A stretch of 64,000 nucleotides of DNA from Gp13-AA77 sp035946735 (GTDB lineage: Bacteria; Acidobacteriota; Terriglobia; UBA7540): assembly GCA_035946735.1 (NCBI GenBank), contig DASYYZ010000170.1, positions 62,001 through 126,000 of the forward strand. Direction: 5' to 3'. The translations under genes and the position numbers were made by a program. Every line of letters starts with the position of its first letter. Position 1 is the first letter of the stretch. A model generated the notes under the pieces. The model ran no database searches and was not told where the DNA came from. It was given only the letters and a program-made list of their open reading frames with translations. Below are positions 44,084 through 53,811 of the stretch, in pieces.

Positions 44084-45012
44084 GCGGCGCTGGTCTTGAT
44101 GCGAGCGCTCTCGAAAACATCCACAAACTCCCGGTAGCGACGCGCGATCTCGGCCACCGCGGCCTCTCGCGTTGTCTTGTGGGCCCGGTAGTTAACGAGC
44201 GGCTCCCAGAAGTCCGTCCGGCCCACCGCGAATCCGATGAAGCCCGGAACGGCGGCCGCGGTCGTCAGCCATTCGCGCACTTTTTCGTCCTTCTCACCGC
44301 GACCCAAAATGATGCAGCCGACCTTGTCACGGCCACCCCGCTGTGCTGCGGCCACGATCCTTTCGCAGTCCTTGCGGCGGTCGAGCCCCTCGATCTTCCA
44401 GACATCCGGCTCAACACCGGCGTCCTGGAGATCACAAATCGTCTCGACCATGAGTCGAGGGCGCAGCTCCAGGTCGTAGGCCTGCTTGTCACCCTTGAGC
44501 TTGTCGAGTTGCGCCTTCTCCGGCGGCACCAGAAGCTCAAACATGAAGAGGCTGCGACTCTCGCCGTGCAGGTAGTCCGACAGGCGCTTCAGGCGGGCCG
44601 ACTGCCGGCGGTTCAGATCAGGATCGCCCTCCGGGTTGTAGCGCACCAGCACCTTGCAGAAGGTTGGGTGGAACGCCTCGATGTGCCGGGCGAAGTCCTC
44701 GCCGTACTCGAAGTCGAACTCCTCCTGCCCGCTCTTCTCGGCGGGGCACGCAGTGGTGTAGCCCTGCGCTGCCGCGTCGCGAAGGATGGCGGCGCCGAAC
44801 TGCTCGTCCACCAGAATGCCGGCCTTCTGCTTGGGCACACCAGCCGCAACAGCAGCCTTAAAGCCGTCGTAGATCACCTGCTTGGTGGCAGCGATCTGCG
44901 CTGTCTGCTCCAGGGTCAGCGCACCCTTCCAGCCGAACATTCCGGTCTCGAACGAGCCGCGATGGTCGAAGGGCTGGATATATAAAGGCTTGTCGAAGCC
45001 GTGAGTCTTCAT
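44080..45012 (-). CDS. DUF2090 protein, aldolase-like TIM barrel
   Basis: A 310-residue protein of the DUF2090 family, which is also the C-terminal domain of some IolC-type kinases and is related to class I aldolases. Conserved stretches include MKTHGFDKPLYIQPFDHRGS, GILVDEQFGAAILRDA, FCKVLVRYNPEGD and VDVWKIEGLDRRKDCERIVA-like text. The activity is not established. It overlaps pgi upstream by four bases (ATGA), and its stop overlaps the GTG of the rpe-zwf fusion, so it is a full member of the sugar-phosphate operon and could be a lyase acting on a sugar phosphate. Confidence 0.8.
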   Translation of the reverse strand: MKTHGFDKPLYIQPFDHRGSFETGMFGWKGALTLEQTAQIAATKQVIYDGFKAAVAAGVPKQKAGILVDEQFGAAILRDAAAQGYTTACPAEKSGQEEFDFEYGEDFARHIEAFHPTFCKVLVRYNPEGDPDLNRRQSARLKRLSDYLHGESRSLFMFELLVPPEKAQLDKLKGDKQAYDLELRPRLMVETICDLQDAGVEPDVWKIEGLDRRKDCERIVAAAQRGGRDKVGCIILGRGEKDEKVREWLTTAAAVPGFIGFAVGRTDFWEPLVNYRAHKTTREAAVAEIARRYREFVDVFESARIKTSAA

Positions 45013-46679
45013 GATGCCTCCTTCAGTTTTCGGTAGCGGCGGATCAAGTTGTTCGTTGAACTATCATGACTGAGCGTGGGTTCCGCCTGGCTCTCGAGCT
45101 CCGGAACGATGCGCTGGGCCAGCACTTTGCCAAGTTCCACGCCCCACTGGTCGAACGAATTAATCTGCCAGATGGTACCCTGGGTGAAGACGCTGTGCTC
45201 GTAAAGGGCCACCAGCTTGCCAAGGATTTGCGGCGTAAGGCGTTCGGCCAGGATGGTGTTCGACGGGCGGTTGCCCTCGAAGACGCGATGGGGTACGAGC
45301 CAATCCGGCGTACCCTCCGCTTTGACTTGCTCGGGCGTCTTTCCGAACGCCAGCGCCTCCGTTTGGGCGAAGACGTTTGCCAGGAGCATGTCATGATGGC
45401 GGCCGAGTTGGTTGAGCGGCCGGCCAAACGCGATGAAGTCACACGGTATAAGCCGGGTCCCCTGATGGATTAACTGGTAGAAAGAATGTTGCCCGTTGGT
45501 TCCCGGCTCGCCCCAGTAAATCGGGCCGGTCGCGTAACTGACCTCGCGCCCATCAAGCGTGACGTGTTTGCCGTTGCTCTCCATCGTCAACTGCTGCAGA
45601 TACGCTGGAAATCGCTTCAGATACTGCTCGTACGGCAGCACGGCAACCGTCTCGGCGCCGAAAAAGTCGCTGTACCACAGGCTCAGGAGGCCCATGAGAA
45701 CCGGCAGGTTGCGCTCGAAAGGTGTAGTTCGGAAGTGCTCGTCCATCTGGTGGAAGCCGTCCAACATCGCTCGGAAGTTATCCGCGCCGATGGCTAACAT
45801 CGTCGAAAGACCGATCGCTGAATCCATGGAGTAGCGTCCGCCAACCCAATCCCAGAAACCGAACATGTTGGCCGTATCGATTCCGAACTTCGCTACTTCG
45901 GCCGCGTTCGTCGACACCGCCACAAAGTGCCTGGCGACCGACTTTTCGTCGCCTCCCAGACCGCCCACTGACCAGGCGCGAGCCGAGTGAGCGTTCGTCA
46001 TGGTCTCCAACGTTGTGAACGTTTTCGAAGAGACAATAAAGAGGGTCTCCGTCGGGTCGAGATCGCGGACAGCTTCCGCGAAATCAGTGCCATCAACGTT
46101 GGAAACGAACCGGAACGTCAGGGCGCGCTCGCTGTAATGCTTCAGCGCCTCGTAGGCCATCACCGGCCCGAGGTCGGAGCCGCCAATGCCGATGTTAATT
46201 ACGTTGCGGATTCGCTTGCCGGTATGTCCCTGCCATTCGGCGCTGCGCACACGGGTCGAAAAGCCAGCCATCTTGTCAAGCACGGCGTGGACCTCGGGCA
46301 CGACGTCCTGGCCGTCGACCACGATCGATGCTCCTTGCGGTGCGCGCAGGGCTACGTGCAGGACCGACCGGTTCTCCGTGGTGTTAATCTTCTCGCCTCG
46401 GAACATGGCGTCGATTCGCGACTGCAGGCCCGATTCCGCAGCCAGTTCGACGAGGAGCTTGACGGTTTCGTCCGTGACGCGGTTCTTCGAGTAGTCCAGA
46501 AGGAGGCCCGCAGCTTCCACCGTCATCCTCTCGCCGCGCGTGGGATCGTCCGCGAAGAGATTTCGCAGATGTAATTCCCGGATCTGCTTATGGTGGGTTT
46601 CGAGAGCCTTCCAGGCCTTGCGTTTGGTCAGCGGCTCGATTCGCTGGCTCTTGGTGCCCGTTCCTACTCGTGTTGCCAT
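45009..46679 (-). CDS. pgi: glucose-6-phosphate isomerase
   Basis: Interconverts glucose-6-phosphate and fructose-6-phosphate. From the ATG at 46679 (after AAGGAG) it has 556 residues. Sugar-phosphate loops IGIGGSDLGPVMAYEAL and SSKTFTTLETMTN, and the active-site helix EPGTNGQHSFYQLIHQGTRL, are all present. The gene is complete and shows no shifts. It is between tal and the DUF2090 gene; in actinobacteria tal and pgi are often fused, and here they are adjacent, 96 bases apart. Confidence 0.96.
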   Translation of the reverse strand: MATRVGTGTKSQRIEPLTKRKAWKALETHHKQIRELHLRNLFADDPTRGERMTVEAAGLLLDYSKNRVTDETVKLLVELAAESGLQSRIDAMFRGEKINTTENRSVLHVALRAPQGASIVVDGQDVVPEVHAVLDKMAGFSTRVRSAEWQGHTGKRIRNVINIGIGGSDLGPVMAYEALKHYSERALTFRFVSNVDGTDFAEAVRDLDPTETLFIVSSKTFTTLETMTNAHSARAWSVGGLGGDEKSVARHFVAVSTNAAEVAKFGIDTANMFGFWDWVGGRYSMDSAIGLSTMLAIGADNFRAMLDGFHQMDEHFRTTPFERNLPVLMGLLSLWYSDFFGAETVAVLPYEQYLKRFPAYLQQLTMESNGKHVTLDGREVSYATGPIYWGEPGTNGQHSFYQLIHQGTRLIPCDFIAFGRPLNQLGRHHDMLLANVFAQTEALAFGKTPEQVKAEGTPDWLVPHRVFEGNRPSNTILAERLTPQILGKLVALYEHSVFTQGTIWQINSFDQWGVELGKVLAQRIVPELESQAEPTLSHDSSTNNLIRRYRKLKEAS

Positions 46680-46775
46680 GCTTGTGCTCCTTTCGTTCTT
46701 TCCGTGAGTGATCATGACAAGTCTGCGCTCTTCGGTGCCGCAGAGGCGTAGACCCCGCCAACTTCAAGTACGTGA

Positions 46776-47864
46776 CTAACCGGCTGCTTTCTTGAGCACG
46801 GCACTCTTGGACGTGATGACCGTCATCAGCTCGTTCCAGGACTTAACGAACGACTTCGCCCCTTCATCCTGAAGCTGGGCAGCAAGCGTGTCGACGTCGA
46901 TGTCGGCTTTGGCGAACTGCGCCAACACTTCTTCGCAGTTGCCACCATCTGCCGGCAGGATCGAGCCCAATTCGCCGTGATCGGCCAGAGCCTTCAAGGT
47001 AGCCTCCGGCATCGTGTTCACCGTGAAAGGCGCCGCCAAGGCCTTGACGTAGAGCACGTCGGAAGCCTTGGGATCCTTGGTTCCCGTGCTGGCCCATAGC
47101 AGCCGTTGGGGCCGCGCGCCGGCGTTGAAAACGCGCTGCCAGCGGGGAGAGCTCAGCAGGGCGCGGTACGCCTTGTACGTGCGCTTGGCGATGCCGATGC
47201 CGAGCTGATCGCGCAGCGAGTCGGGCGCCTTGTCCATCACCGCGGAATCCCAGCGGCTGATAAACACCGAGGCGACCGAGCCGACAACAGGCTTGAGCCC
47301 GGCCGCGATGCGCCGCTCGATTCCCCGCAGGAATGCTTCGGCCGCCGCCACATAGTGTTCGCGCGAGAACAGGAGGGTGACGTTGATCGGGACGCCGGCA
47401 AAAATCGACTCCTCGATCGCAGGCAGGCCTTCCTTGGTGCCCGGGATCTTGATGAACAGGTTAGGGCGTCCAGCCCGCGCGTGCAGCTCCTTCGCTGCAG
47501 CCAGCGTGCTGGCTGTGTCGTAGGCCAGCAAGGGGGAAACTTCCAACGATACCCAGCCGTCCACACCGTCGGTCTGGTCGTAAACCGGCCGGAAGAGGTC
47601 CGCGGCTCGAGTGATGTCCTCCAGCGCCAAGTCGAAGAAGAGCGCCTCGCCCGACTTGCCCTTGCTGAGCTTCTCGCGGATCGCGGCGTCGTAAGCAGCG
47701 CTGTTCTTGATCGCGTGGTCGAAGATGGTCGGATTCGAGGTCAGCCCCGTCACCGACAGCTCCTCGAGGTAGCGTTTGAGCGTGCCGCTGTTGAGCAGGT
47801 CGCGCGTGATATTGTCGAGCCACAAACTCTGGCCCAGATTGTGCAGCAGTTCGGTCGCTTTCAT
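46776..47864 (-). CDS. tal: transaldolase
   Basis: Transfers a three-carbon unit between sugar phosphates in the non-oxidative pentose phosphate pathway, 362 residues. The fold marker TGLTSNPTIFDHAIKN is near 35-50 and the Schiff-base Lys is in NLFIKIPGTKEG near 135. It belongs to the longer transaldolase type that occurs next to, or fused with, pgi. GGAGG is seven bases before the ATG at 47864. The longer frame to 48182 reads through a broken malQ. Confidence 0.95.
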   Translation of the reverse strand: MKATELLHNLGQSLWLDNITRDLLNSGTLKRYLEELSVTGLTSNPTIFDHAIKNSAAYDAAIREKLSKGKSGEALFFDLALEDITRAADLFRPVYDQTDGVDGWVSLEVSPLLAYDTASTLAAAKELHARAGRPNLFIKIPGTKEGLPAIEESIFAGVPINVTLLFSREHYVAAAEAFLRGIERRIAAGLKPVVGSVASVFISRWDSAVMDKAPDSLRDQLGIGIAKRTYKAYRALLSSPRWQRVFNAGARPQRLLWASTGTKDPKASDVLYVKALAAPFTVNTMPEATLKALADHGELGSILPADGGNCEEVLAQFAKADIDVDTLAAQLQDEGAKSFVKSWNELMTVITSKSAVLKKAAG

Positions 47865-48182
47865 CGTGTTACCTCCATAGCAAGCAAGTCCGTTTCTCTT
47901 TCTCGCAGGCGTACGCCTTGAGCTGCTCGCCTTGACGGAACAGCAGAAACCGTGCGAAACACACTTGGCTGATCTAATCCGCCAGTTCGCGTCGGACGCG
48001 ATCGAGCGATGCCTCGGTCGAGCCGGACCAACTCTGGCAACCATTCGACGTAGTACGCATCGTCCGCCGGTCCCACATCGCCGACGCCATAGGGCGAGGT
48101 CAGGGAAGTGACATGTAGCAGCAAGCCCGGAGGACCGGTATTCCGGAGGAAACGGCGGCGGAGTGACGTTGTTGCGGCTCAT
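47865..48182 (-). pseudogene. malQ: 4-alpha-glucanotransferase remnants
   Basis: Begins at an ATG overlapping the pgm stop (ATGA) with MSRNNVTPPPFPPEYRSSG; a frameshift near 48124 leads into LLLHVTSLTSPYGVGDVGP, the conserved start of MalQ. Further on, another frame gives ISQVCFARFLLFRQGEQLKA, an internal MalQ segment, before tal starts. About 90% of the gene is deleted. In intact form it would have acted with glgP and pgm in maltodextrin/glycogen breakdown. Confidence 0.8.
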
Positions 48183-49867
48183 GCTCGTCCTTTCGACGAC
48201 GCCAGCGCGTTGTTTACAATTTCCTCGGCCTCGCTCACAATCGCGTCAAGGTGTGACTGATCCTTGAAGCTTTCCGCGTAGATCTTGTAGATGTTTTCGG
48301 TCCCCGAGGGCCGGGCCGCAAACCAGCCGCTGGCCGCTACGACCTTCAAGCCGCCGATCGGGGCGTTATTGCCCGGTGCGCGGGTCAGCTTGGCGATGAT
48401 CGGCTCGCCAGCTAAGGTCGATTCGCTGACGTTCTCAGGCGACAACTCCGCCAGCTTTGCCTTCTGATCGGGCGTTGCTGCGGCATCGATCCGTGTGTAA
48501 TACGGCGTGCCGAACTCGGCCGTCAGTTCACGATAATGCTCGCCCGGGTCCTTGCCGGTGCGAGCGGTGATTTCTGCTGCGAGCAGGTCCATGATTGGTC
48601 CATCTTTGTCGGTGGTCCACACCGTGCCGTCCTGCCGCAGGAAACTCGCGCCGGCGCTCTCTTCACCGCCGAAGCAGCACGAGCCGTCAACAAGGCCCAG
48701 CACGAACCACTTGAATCCCACCGGGACCTCGGACAGCCGCCGGCCTAGCCTTTGCACCACCCTATCAATCATGCTGCTACTCACCAATGTCTTGCCCACC
48801 GCGATATGCGCGGGCCACTGAGGGCGGTGCGTGAGCAAATATTGGATCGCCACCGCCAGATAGTGGTTGGGGTTCATCAATCCCGCGGATGGCGTGACGA
48901 TTCCATGACGGTCGGAGTCAGGGTCGTTGGCGAATGCGAGCTGATACTGATCCTTGAGTCCCACCAGCCGGGCCATCGCGTATGGGCTGGAACAATCCAT
49001 GCGGATCTTGCCGTCGTGATCAACGGTCATGAATGAAAATGTCGGGTCGATGATCGGGTTGACGACGTTGATATCCAGGTGATACGTAGCGTTGATCGGC
49101 TCCCAGTAGGGTCTTGCAGCCCCGCCCAGCGGATCCACGCCCAGCTTGAGGCCGGCGCCACGAATCGCATCCATGTCGACCACGTTCCGCAGATCACGGA
49201 CGTAAGGCAGAACGAAGTCTTCCTGGTGGGTGGTTCCCGCCTTGATGGCCGTCGCGAAGGGCACGCGCTTCACGCCCGCATTGCCTTCGCGCAACAGCTC
49301 GTTGGCCCGATCCTCCACCCACCGCGTCACGTCGGTGTCGGCCGGACCGCCGTTCGTTGGATTGTACTTGAATCCGCCATCCTCCGGCGGGTTGTGCGAC
49401 GGCGTGATTACGATTCCGTCCGCAAGGTGCTCTTTGCGGTCCCGGTTGTAGACGAGGATGGCTCGCGAGATGACCGGCGTCGGCGTCACGCCGTTGCCTT
49501 GCTGAATGATGGTATCGACGTTGTTGGCGGCCAGCACCTCGAGCGCAGTGGGCTGGGCCGGGTCGGACACGGCGTGCGTGTCCTTGCCCATGTAAAGCGG
49601 GCCGCCCGTTCCGTAGTCCCGCCGGTAGTCGCAGATCGCCTGCGTGATGGCCAGAATGTGCGCCTCGGTGAACGTGCCGTGCAACGGGGAGCCTCGGTGG
49701 CCGCTGGTTCCGAAGCTGACCATCTGAGTTGGGTCGCTGAGGTCGGGCCGACGCTCAAAATAGTCGCGTTCGAGCTGAGCTATGTCGACCAACATGCCCT
49801 TGGGGGCAGGGAGGCCGGCGAGCGGCGAGATGCTCGGGACGGAACGGGTTTTCACCGCACTGGGCAT
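48179..49867 (-). CDS. pgm: phosphoglucomutase (alpha-D-glucose-specific)
   Basis: Interconverts glucose-1-phosphate and glucose-6-phosphate, linking glycogen to glycolysis, 562 residues. The active-site phosphoserine is in TPSHNPPEDGG; the metal loop DPDSDRHGIVTPSAG and sugar loop GGEESAGASFLR are intact, as is the C-terminal RPSGTENIYKIYAESF. It overlaps glgP by 16 bases and has GGAGGT before its ATG. Complete gene. Confidence 0.96.
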   Translation of the reverse strand: MPSAVKTRSVPSISPLAGLPAPKGMLVDIAQLERDYFERRPDLSDPTQMVSFGTSGHRGSPLHGTFTEAHILAITQAICDYRRDYGTGGPLYMGKDTHAVSDPAQPTALEVLAANNVDTIIQQGNGVTPTPVISRAILVYNRDRKEHLADGIVITPSHNPPEDGGFKYNPTNGGPADTDVTRWVEDRANELLREGNAGVKRVPFATAIKAGTTHQEDFVLPYVRDLRNVVDMDAIRGAGLKLGVDPLGGAARPYWEPINATYHLDINVVNPIIDPTFSFMTVDHDGKIRMDCSSPYAMARLVGLKDQYQLAFANDPDSDRHGIVTPSAGLMNPNHYLAVAIQYLLTHRPQWPAHIAVGKTLVSSSMIDRVVQRLGRRLSEVPVGFKWFVLGLVDGSCCFGGEESAGASFLRQDGTVWTTDKDGPIMDLLAAEITARTGKDPGEHYRELTAEFGTPYYTRIDAAATPDQKAKLAELSPENVSESTLAGEPIIAKLTRAPGNNAPIGGLKVVAASGWFAARPSGTENIYKIYAESFKDQSHLDAIVSEAEEIVNNALASSKGRA

Positions 49868-52362
49868 GGCTTTACCTCCCAGATCTGGGTCGCGTATTCG
49901 GCGATCGTACGGTCACTGGAGAACTTCCCGGAGCCCGCTACATTCAGAATGGCCTTGCGCGTCCACCCATCCGCGTCGGCATATAACTCGCACAGCCGCT
50001 GGTCGGCCTCGAGGTAGGACTTCAGATCTGCGAGGTGCATGTAGTGGTCGCCGTGTGTCAGCAACGTGTCGCGCAACGGGGCGAAGACTCCGGGTTCAGC
50101 ACGGCTGAAATAGTCGGAGAAAATCAAGTCCAATGCCGAGTGCGTCTCGGGCTCGTGCTCGTAGTGCCAGTGCGGGTTGTACCAGCCACGACTGTCGGCC
50201 ACCTGCTCCGCGGTCAGGCCAAAGAGGAAAAAATTCTCCTCGCCCGCTTCCTCAGCCATCTCGATGGTAGCGCCATCGCGCGTCCCGATCGTCAAGGCGC
50301 CGTTCATCATGAATTTCATGTTGCTCGTGCCGCTGGCTTCGTAGCCGGCAGTCGAGATCTGGTTCGAGACATCGCTGGCCGGGATCAGCCGCTCTGCGAG
50401 TGACACGTCATACTCGGGCAGGAATAGAACCTTAAGCCGACCGCGCATTGCCGGGTCGCCATCGATAGTCTCAGCAAGGTTCTCGATGAACTTGATGATG
50501 AGCTTGGCGAGCTGATATGCCGGAGCCGCCTTGCCAGCGAAAAAGAACGTCCGCGGAGGCGTCTTAAGGTTCGGATCCTCCCGGAGACGGTTGTAGAGCA
50601 CCACGATGCGCAGCGTATTGAGAAGTTGCCGCTTGTATTCGTGGATACGTTTGATCTGGCAGTCAAAGATCGTGTCCGGGTCCACGGTCTGGCCGGATGA
50701 GGATTTGAGCCAACTTACAAACTGAGACTTGGCGTCACGCTTGGCTTTCTCGAAGCCCTCGCGAAAGCTCTTGTCGTTGGCAAGCGGCTTCAGCTTGCTC
50801 AGTTCTCCCAGGTCCGTGATCCAGCCATCGCCAATCGCCTGCGTGATGACGTCCGCGAGCGCCGGATTCGCCAGCAACAACCAGCGGCGGGGAGTGACGC
50901 CGTTGGTCTTGTTGCTGAAGCGCTCGGGAAACATCTCGGCCAGGTCCTTCACAGTCATGGTGCGCAGCAGCTCAGAATGCAGAGCGGCCACGCCGTTGGT
51001 GCTGTGCGACCCGACGATGGCGAGATTGGCCATGCGGACGTGCTTGGCCGGGCCTTCCTCAATCAGGCTCACGCGCTGCACCCGTCCCTGGTCTCCCGGA
51101 AATCGGGCTCGAACGGAATCCAGCAGACGACGGTTAATTTCATAGATGATCTCGAGGTGACGCGGCAGCACCTTTTCGAACCACTCGACGGGCCATTTTT
51201 CCAGCGCTTCGGGGAGCAGCGTGTGATTCGTGTATCCCAAAGTTCTTTGCGTTAGATCCCAAGCCTCATCCCATCCGAGGTGTGCTTCGTCGAGCAGAAT
51301 CCGCATCAACTCGGGGACGGCCATGGTCGGATGCGTATCGTTGAGCTGGATGGCGACCTTCTCAGGAAGCGCAGTCCAATCGGTGTTAATGTGCCGGAAG
51401 CGCCGCACCAGATCGGCCAGCGAGCAGGCCACGAGAAAATACTCCTGCACGAACCGCAGCGCCTGCCCCATGCTCGTGGAATCGTCAGGGTAAAGCACCC
51501 GAGTAAGGGATTCGGCCTCGAGAGTCTCAGCCACCGCGCCGACGAAGTCGCCGTGGCTGAATGCCTGAAAGTCGAAGTAATCGGGCGCGCGCGCGGCCCA
51601 GAGGCGAAGCGTGTTGATCGTCTTGCCGCCGTAACCCACCACCGGCCGGTCAAAAGGGAGGCCGATTAAGCTGGACACCCTGCCCACGATTGCTTTCAGG
51701 GCCCCGGCACGGACCTGGAAGGAGCAGTTCAGTTTGATTTCAACCTTCTCGTGCGGGCGCGGAACTTCCCATGGATCCGGGCGACGAAGCCAGTTGTCGG
51801 GCCGCTCCTGCTGCCAGCCGTCCCGGATCACCTGCTTGAAAATGCCGTATTCGTACCGCAGGCCGTAGCCTATTGCCGGGAGTTGCATGGTCGCCATGGA
51901 GTCGAGAAAACAAGCGGCCAGACGTCCCAGTCCACCGTTGCCGAGGCCGGCGTCGGGTTCCTGTTCGAGCAGCCCGAGCCAATCAAGATTCTTCTCTTTG
52001 ACAGCTTGCTTGACGATCGGATCGAGTAAGAGATTGGTTACGTTATTGGCGAGTGAGCGGCCAATGAGAAACTCCATCGAGAGGTAGTAGACTCGCTTGG
52101 CGTTTTCGCGCGCGTAGGTGTTCTTAGTCGTTATCCATCGTTGCGAGAGGATATCCCGCACAGAATGGGCGATGGCCTCAAAACGGTCACGCGGGTCGGC
52201 GACCGCCAAATCGACAACGCTGTCGAAAGCGAGATGTCGTTCATACAACGCGTCGGGCGTGCCCGCAAATTCGGTCGGGCCGCACCCGTACCGGCTGCGA
52301 AGTTTCGCAAGAGCGCCGGCTTCGGGTGACGCCGGGGGCTCCATCATTGTTTTTGTGCCCAT
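49852..52362 (-). CDS. glgP: glycogen/alpha-glucan phosphorylase
   Basis: Releases glucose-1-phosphate from alpha-1,4-glucans. It is full length (836 residues). PLP binding is shown by EASGTSNMKFMMNGALTIGT near the C-terminus; the N-terminal YLSMEFLIGRSLANNVTNL, GNGGLGRLAACFLDSMAT and LNDTHPTMAVPELMRIL are typical. It leads the coupled group pgm-malQ-tal-pgi-DUF2090 and shows no damage. Confidence 0.96.
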   Translation of the reverse strand: MGTKTMMEPPASPEAGALAKLRSRYGCGPTEFAGTPDALYERHLAFDSVVDLAVADPRDRFEAIAHSVRDILSQRWITTKNTYARENAKRVYYLSMEFLIGRSLANNVTNLLLDPIVKQAVKEKNLDWLGLLEQEPDAGLGNGGLGRLAACFLDSMATMQLPAIGYGLRYEYGIFKQVIRDGWQQERPDNWLRRPDPWEVPRPHEKVEIKLNCSFQVRAGALKAIVGRVSSLIGLPFDRPVVGYGGKTINTLRLWAARAPDYFDFQAFSHGDFVGAVAETLEAESLTRVLYPDDSTSMGQALRFVQEYFLVACSLADLVRRFRHINTDWTALPEKVAIQLNDTHPTMAVPELMRILLDEAHLGWDEAWDLTQRTLGYTNHTLLPEALEKWPVEWFEKVLPRHLEIIYEINRRLLDSVRARFPGDQGRVQRVSLIEEGPAKHVRMANLAIVGSHSTNGVAALHSELLRTMTVKDLAEMFPERFSNKTNGVTPRRWLLLANPALADVITQAIGDGWITDLGELSKLKPLANDKSFREGFEKAKRDAKSQFVSWLKSSSGQTVDPDTIFDCQIKRIHEYKRQLLNTLRIVVLYNRLREDPNLKTPPRTFFFAGKAAPAYQLAKLIIKFIENLAETIDGDPAMRGRLKVLFLPEYDVSLAERLIPASDVSNQISTAGYEASGTSNMKFMMNGALTIGTRDGATIEMAEEAGEENFFLFGLTAEQVADSRGWYNPHWHYEHEPETHSALDLIFSDYFSRAEPGVFAPLRDTLLTHGDHYMHLADLKSYLEADQRLCELYADADGWTRKAILNVAGSGKFSSDRTIAEYATQIWEVKPCPVR

Positions 52363-52417
52363 ATTGGAGTTTCCTCAATTTGGAGTTGGACCTCGCTGTA
52401 GCTCAAACCAGACTCGG

Positions 52418-53013
52418 TCAGGCGTCCACATGACGAGTGTCGTCCCACAGTTGGATTACGGGCTGGGACCGGTTATGTTTATAGCCCAATGCACTCAGGC
52501 TCGCGGTGCTCAGCAGAAAGAACCTGCCGCCCGCTGGCTCTAGCTCCAGCCAGCGGGCGGCCAGCACCCGCAGGAAATGGCCGCTGGAAAAAGCAGCGTG
52601 TCTCCCTCGATGCCACGGAGCCGGTTAATCGCGCAGTCGGCACGCGCGCCCACCTGGTCCGGTGATTCGCCGCCTGGGCAGCCGTCGCGGAACAGTTGCC
52701 AGTCCGGGCGCTCGGCATGAATCTCCGCCGTGCGCCGACCCTCATATTGACCGTAGTTCCATTCGAGTAGATCGCGATCCATTTCGCGCACGGCCCCGAA
52801 GCCGGCGAGCTCACAGGTCCGTGACGCGCGCTGCAAGGAACTGGTCAAGACCTTCGCGAAATTCATTCCCTTGAGTCGCTCGCCGAGCGCGCGGGCGTTC
52901 CGCTCGCCTCGGTCGGTCAGAGGCAGATTGGTAAGCCCCGTATGTTCCCCGGTCAAGCTCCACGCCGTCTCGCCGTGACGTACCAGGGAAACTACAGGAA
53001 GTTCGTTGCTCAT
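52418..53013 (-). pseudogene. histidine phosphatase (GpmB-like), C-terminal frameshift
   Basis: Starts SLVRHGETAWSLTGEHTG, with the phospho-His in RHGET, and reads normally to GIEGDTLLF. It then shifts: the other frame continues with the family's SSGHFLRVLAARWLELEPAG and ends at a stop at 52418-52420. An A/T run of five at 52588-52592 is one short. Because the second catalytic His is in the shifted part (SGHFLR), the encoded protein would be inactive unless the shift is a sequencing error. Confidence 0.8.
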
Positions 53014-53285
53014 AGTTCAGTTCTCGCGGGGGCGGCGTGTGCCGTGGATGTTGGCCGGCCCGGTGCAGCACTAGCAAAGACATCCGCCCATGCTTCGAGA
53101 AGCTCCTCGCGCAGTTAGACAGTCGAGTTTCAGCGGCTGGTCTCCTCCGTGAGCTTTGTAACCAGAGGCTGAGCCACCGCAGGTGTACCGGTTTGGCCGT
53201 CGGCGATTTCGCTGTTCTTGACCGGTTTGCCGTACAGCGCCGACGGTGAACCGATCCGAGAGCAGCTTGCATCGCAATTGCTTGT

Positions 53286-53525
53286 TCAGCGATTAGGATC
53301 GCGATGTCGATCACGGCCAAAGCCTACTCCAATCCCTGCTGCACTTTTCTTGAACCCCGAAATGACGGCAACGCAGTCGGCCTTGGCGATTTGTTCCGGC
53401 GAGATTCCGTGCCGTGAGGAACCTGTAAGTTGGTTGAGAACCTCGGCGGCGCCTCCAAGCCGCGCTGGGGTATCCTCGGCTGCCGCTACTTGAAAGACCG
53501 CTGCCATTGCAAACACAAGCACCAT
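53286..53525 (-). pseudogene. SYLF-domain (YSC84-like) lipid-binding protein, truncated
   Basis: A signal peptide (MVLVFAMAAVFQVAAAED) is followed by LNQLTGSSRHGISPEQIAKA and DCVAVISGFKKSAAGIGVGF, the beginning of a SYLF protein. Similarity ends abruptly after GFGR and a stop comes 7 codons later. About two thirds of the gene is missing. 53014-53285 and 53526-53811 around it hold no recognised gene. Confidence 0.75.
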
Positions 53526-53774
53526 ATATATGGTGCGTTTGCCTAAGAATATGATTCGTTTCTCCTCTTCTTTTTAATCTCAACTGCTCGGGTACCGTCT
53601 GGCCGGGTCTCGATAACTTCCGTTCTTTTCGTGCGAACACAGTTTGACGTTTTGCAAACGGTGTTCCACAGCCCAAGGGCGCGCGTTCAATTCACAAATG
53701 ATCGAGCGCGACGCTGAACGGGAGAAGTGCGAGCGGTCAACCGATGCAGGGTGACAAAAGGGTGGGTAGCGGGT

Positions 53775-53802
53775 TGGCAGTTGCTAGACGACTGGCAGTT
53801 GC
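53775..53802. repeat. TGGCAGTTGC tandem word
   Basis: TGGCAGTTGC is repeated at 53775-53784 and 53793-53802, an 18-base period, in the gap before the second sigma-54 fragment. Same class of self-similar intergenic text as upstream of etfB. Confidence 0.45.
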
Positions 53803-53811
53803 GGCTCCCAA

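Noticed and set aside
43900..44985. Plus-strand frame of 361 codons
   Set aside because: Shadow of the DUF2090 gene, which has clear motifs and operon overlaps on the other strand.
49079..50017. Plus-strand frame of 312 codons
   Set aside because: Antisense of pgm and glgP; no ribosome site or domain.
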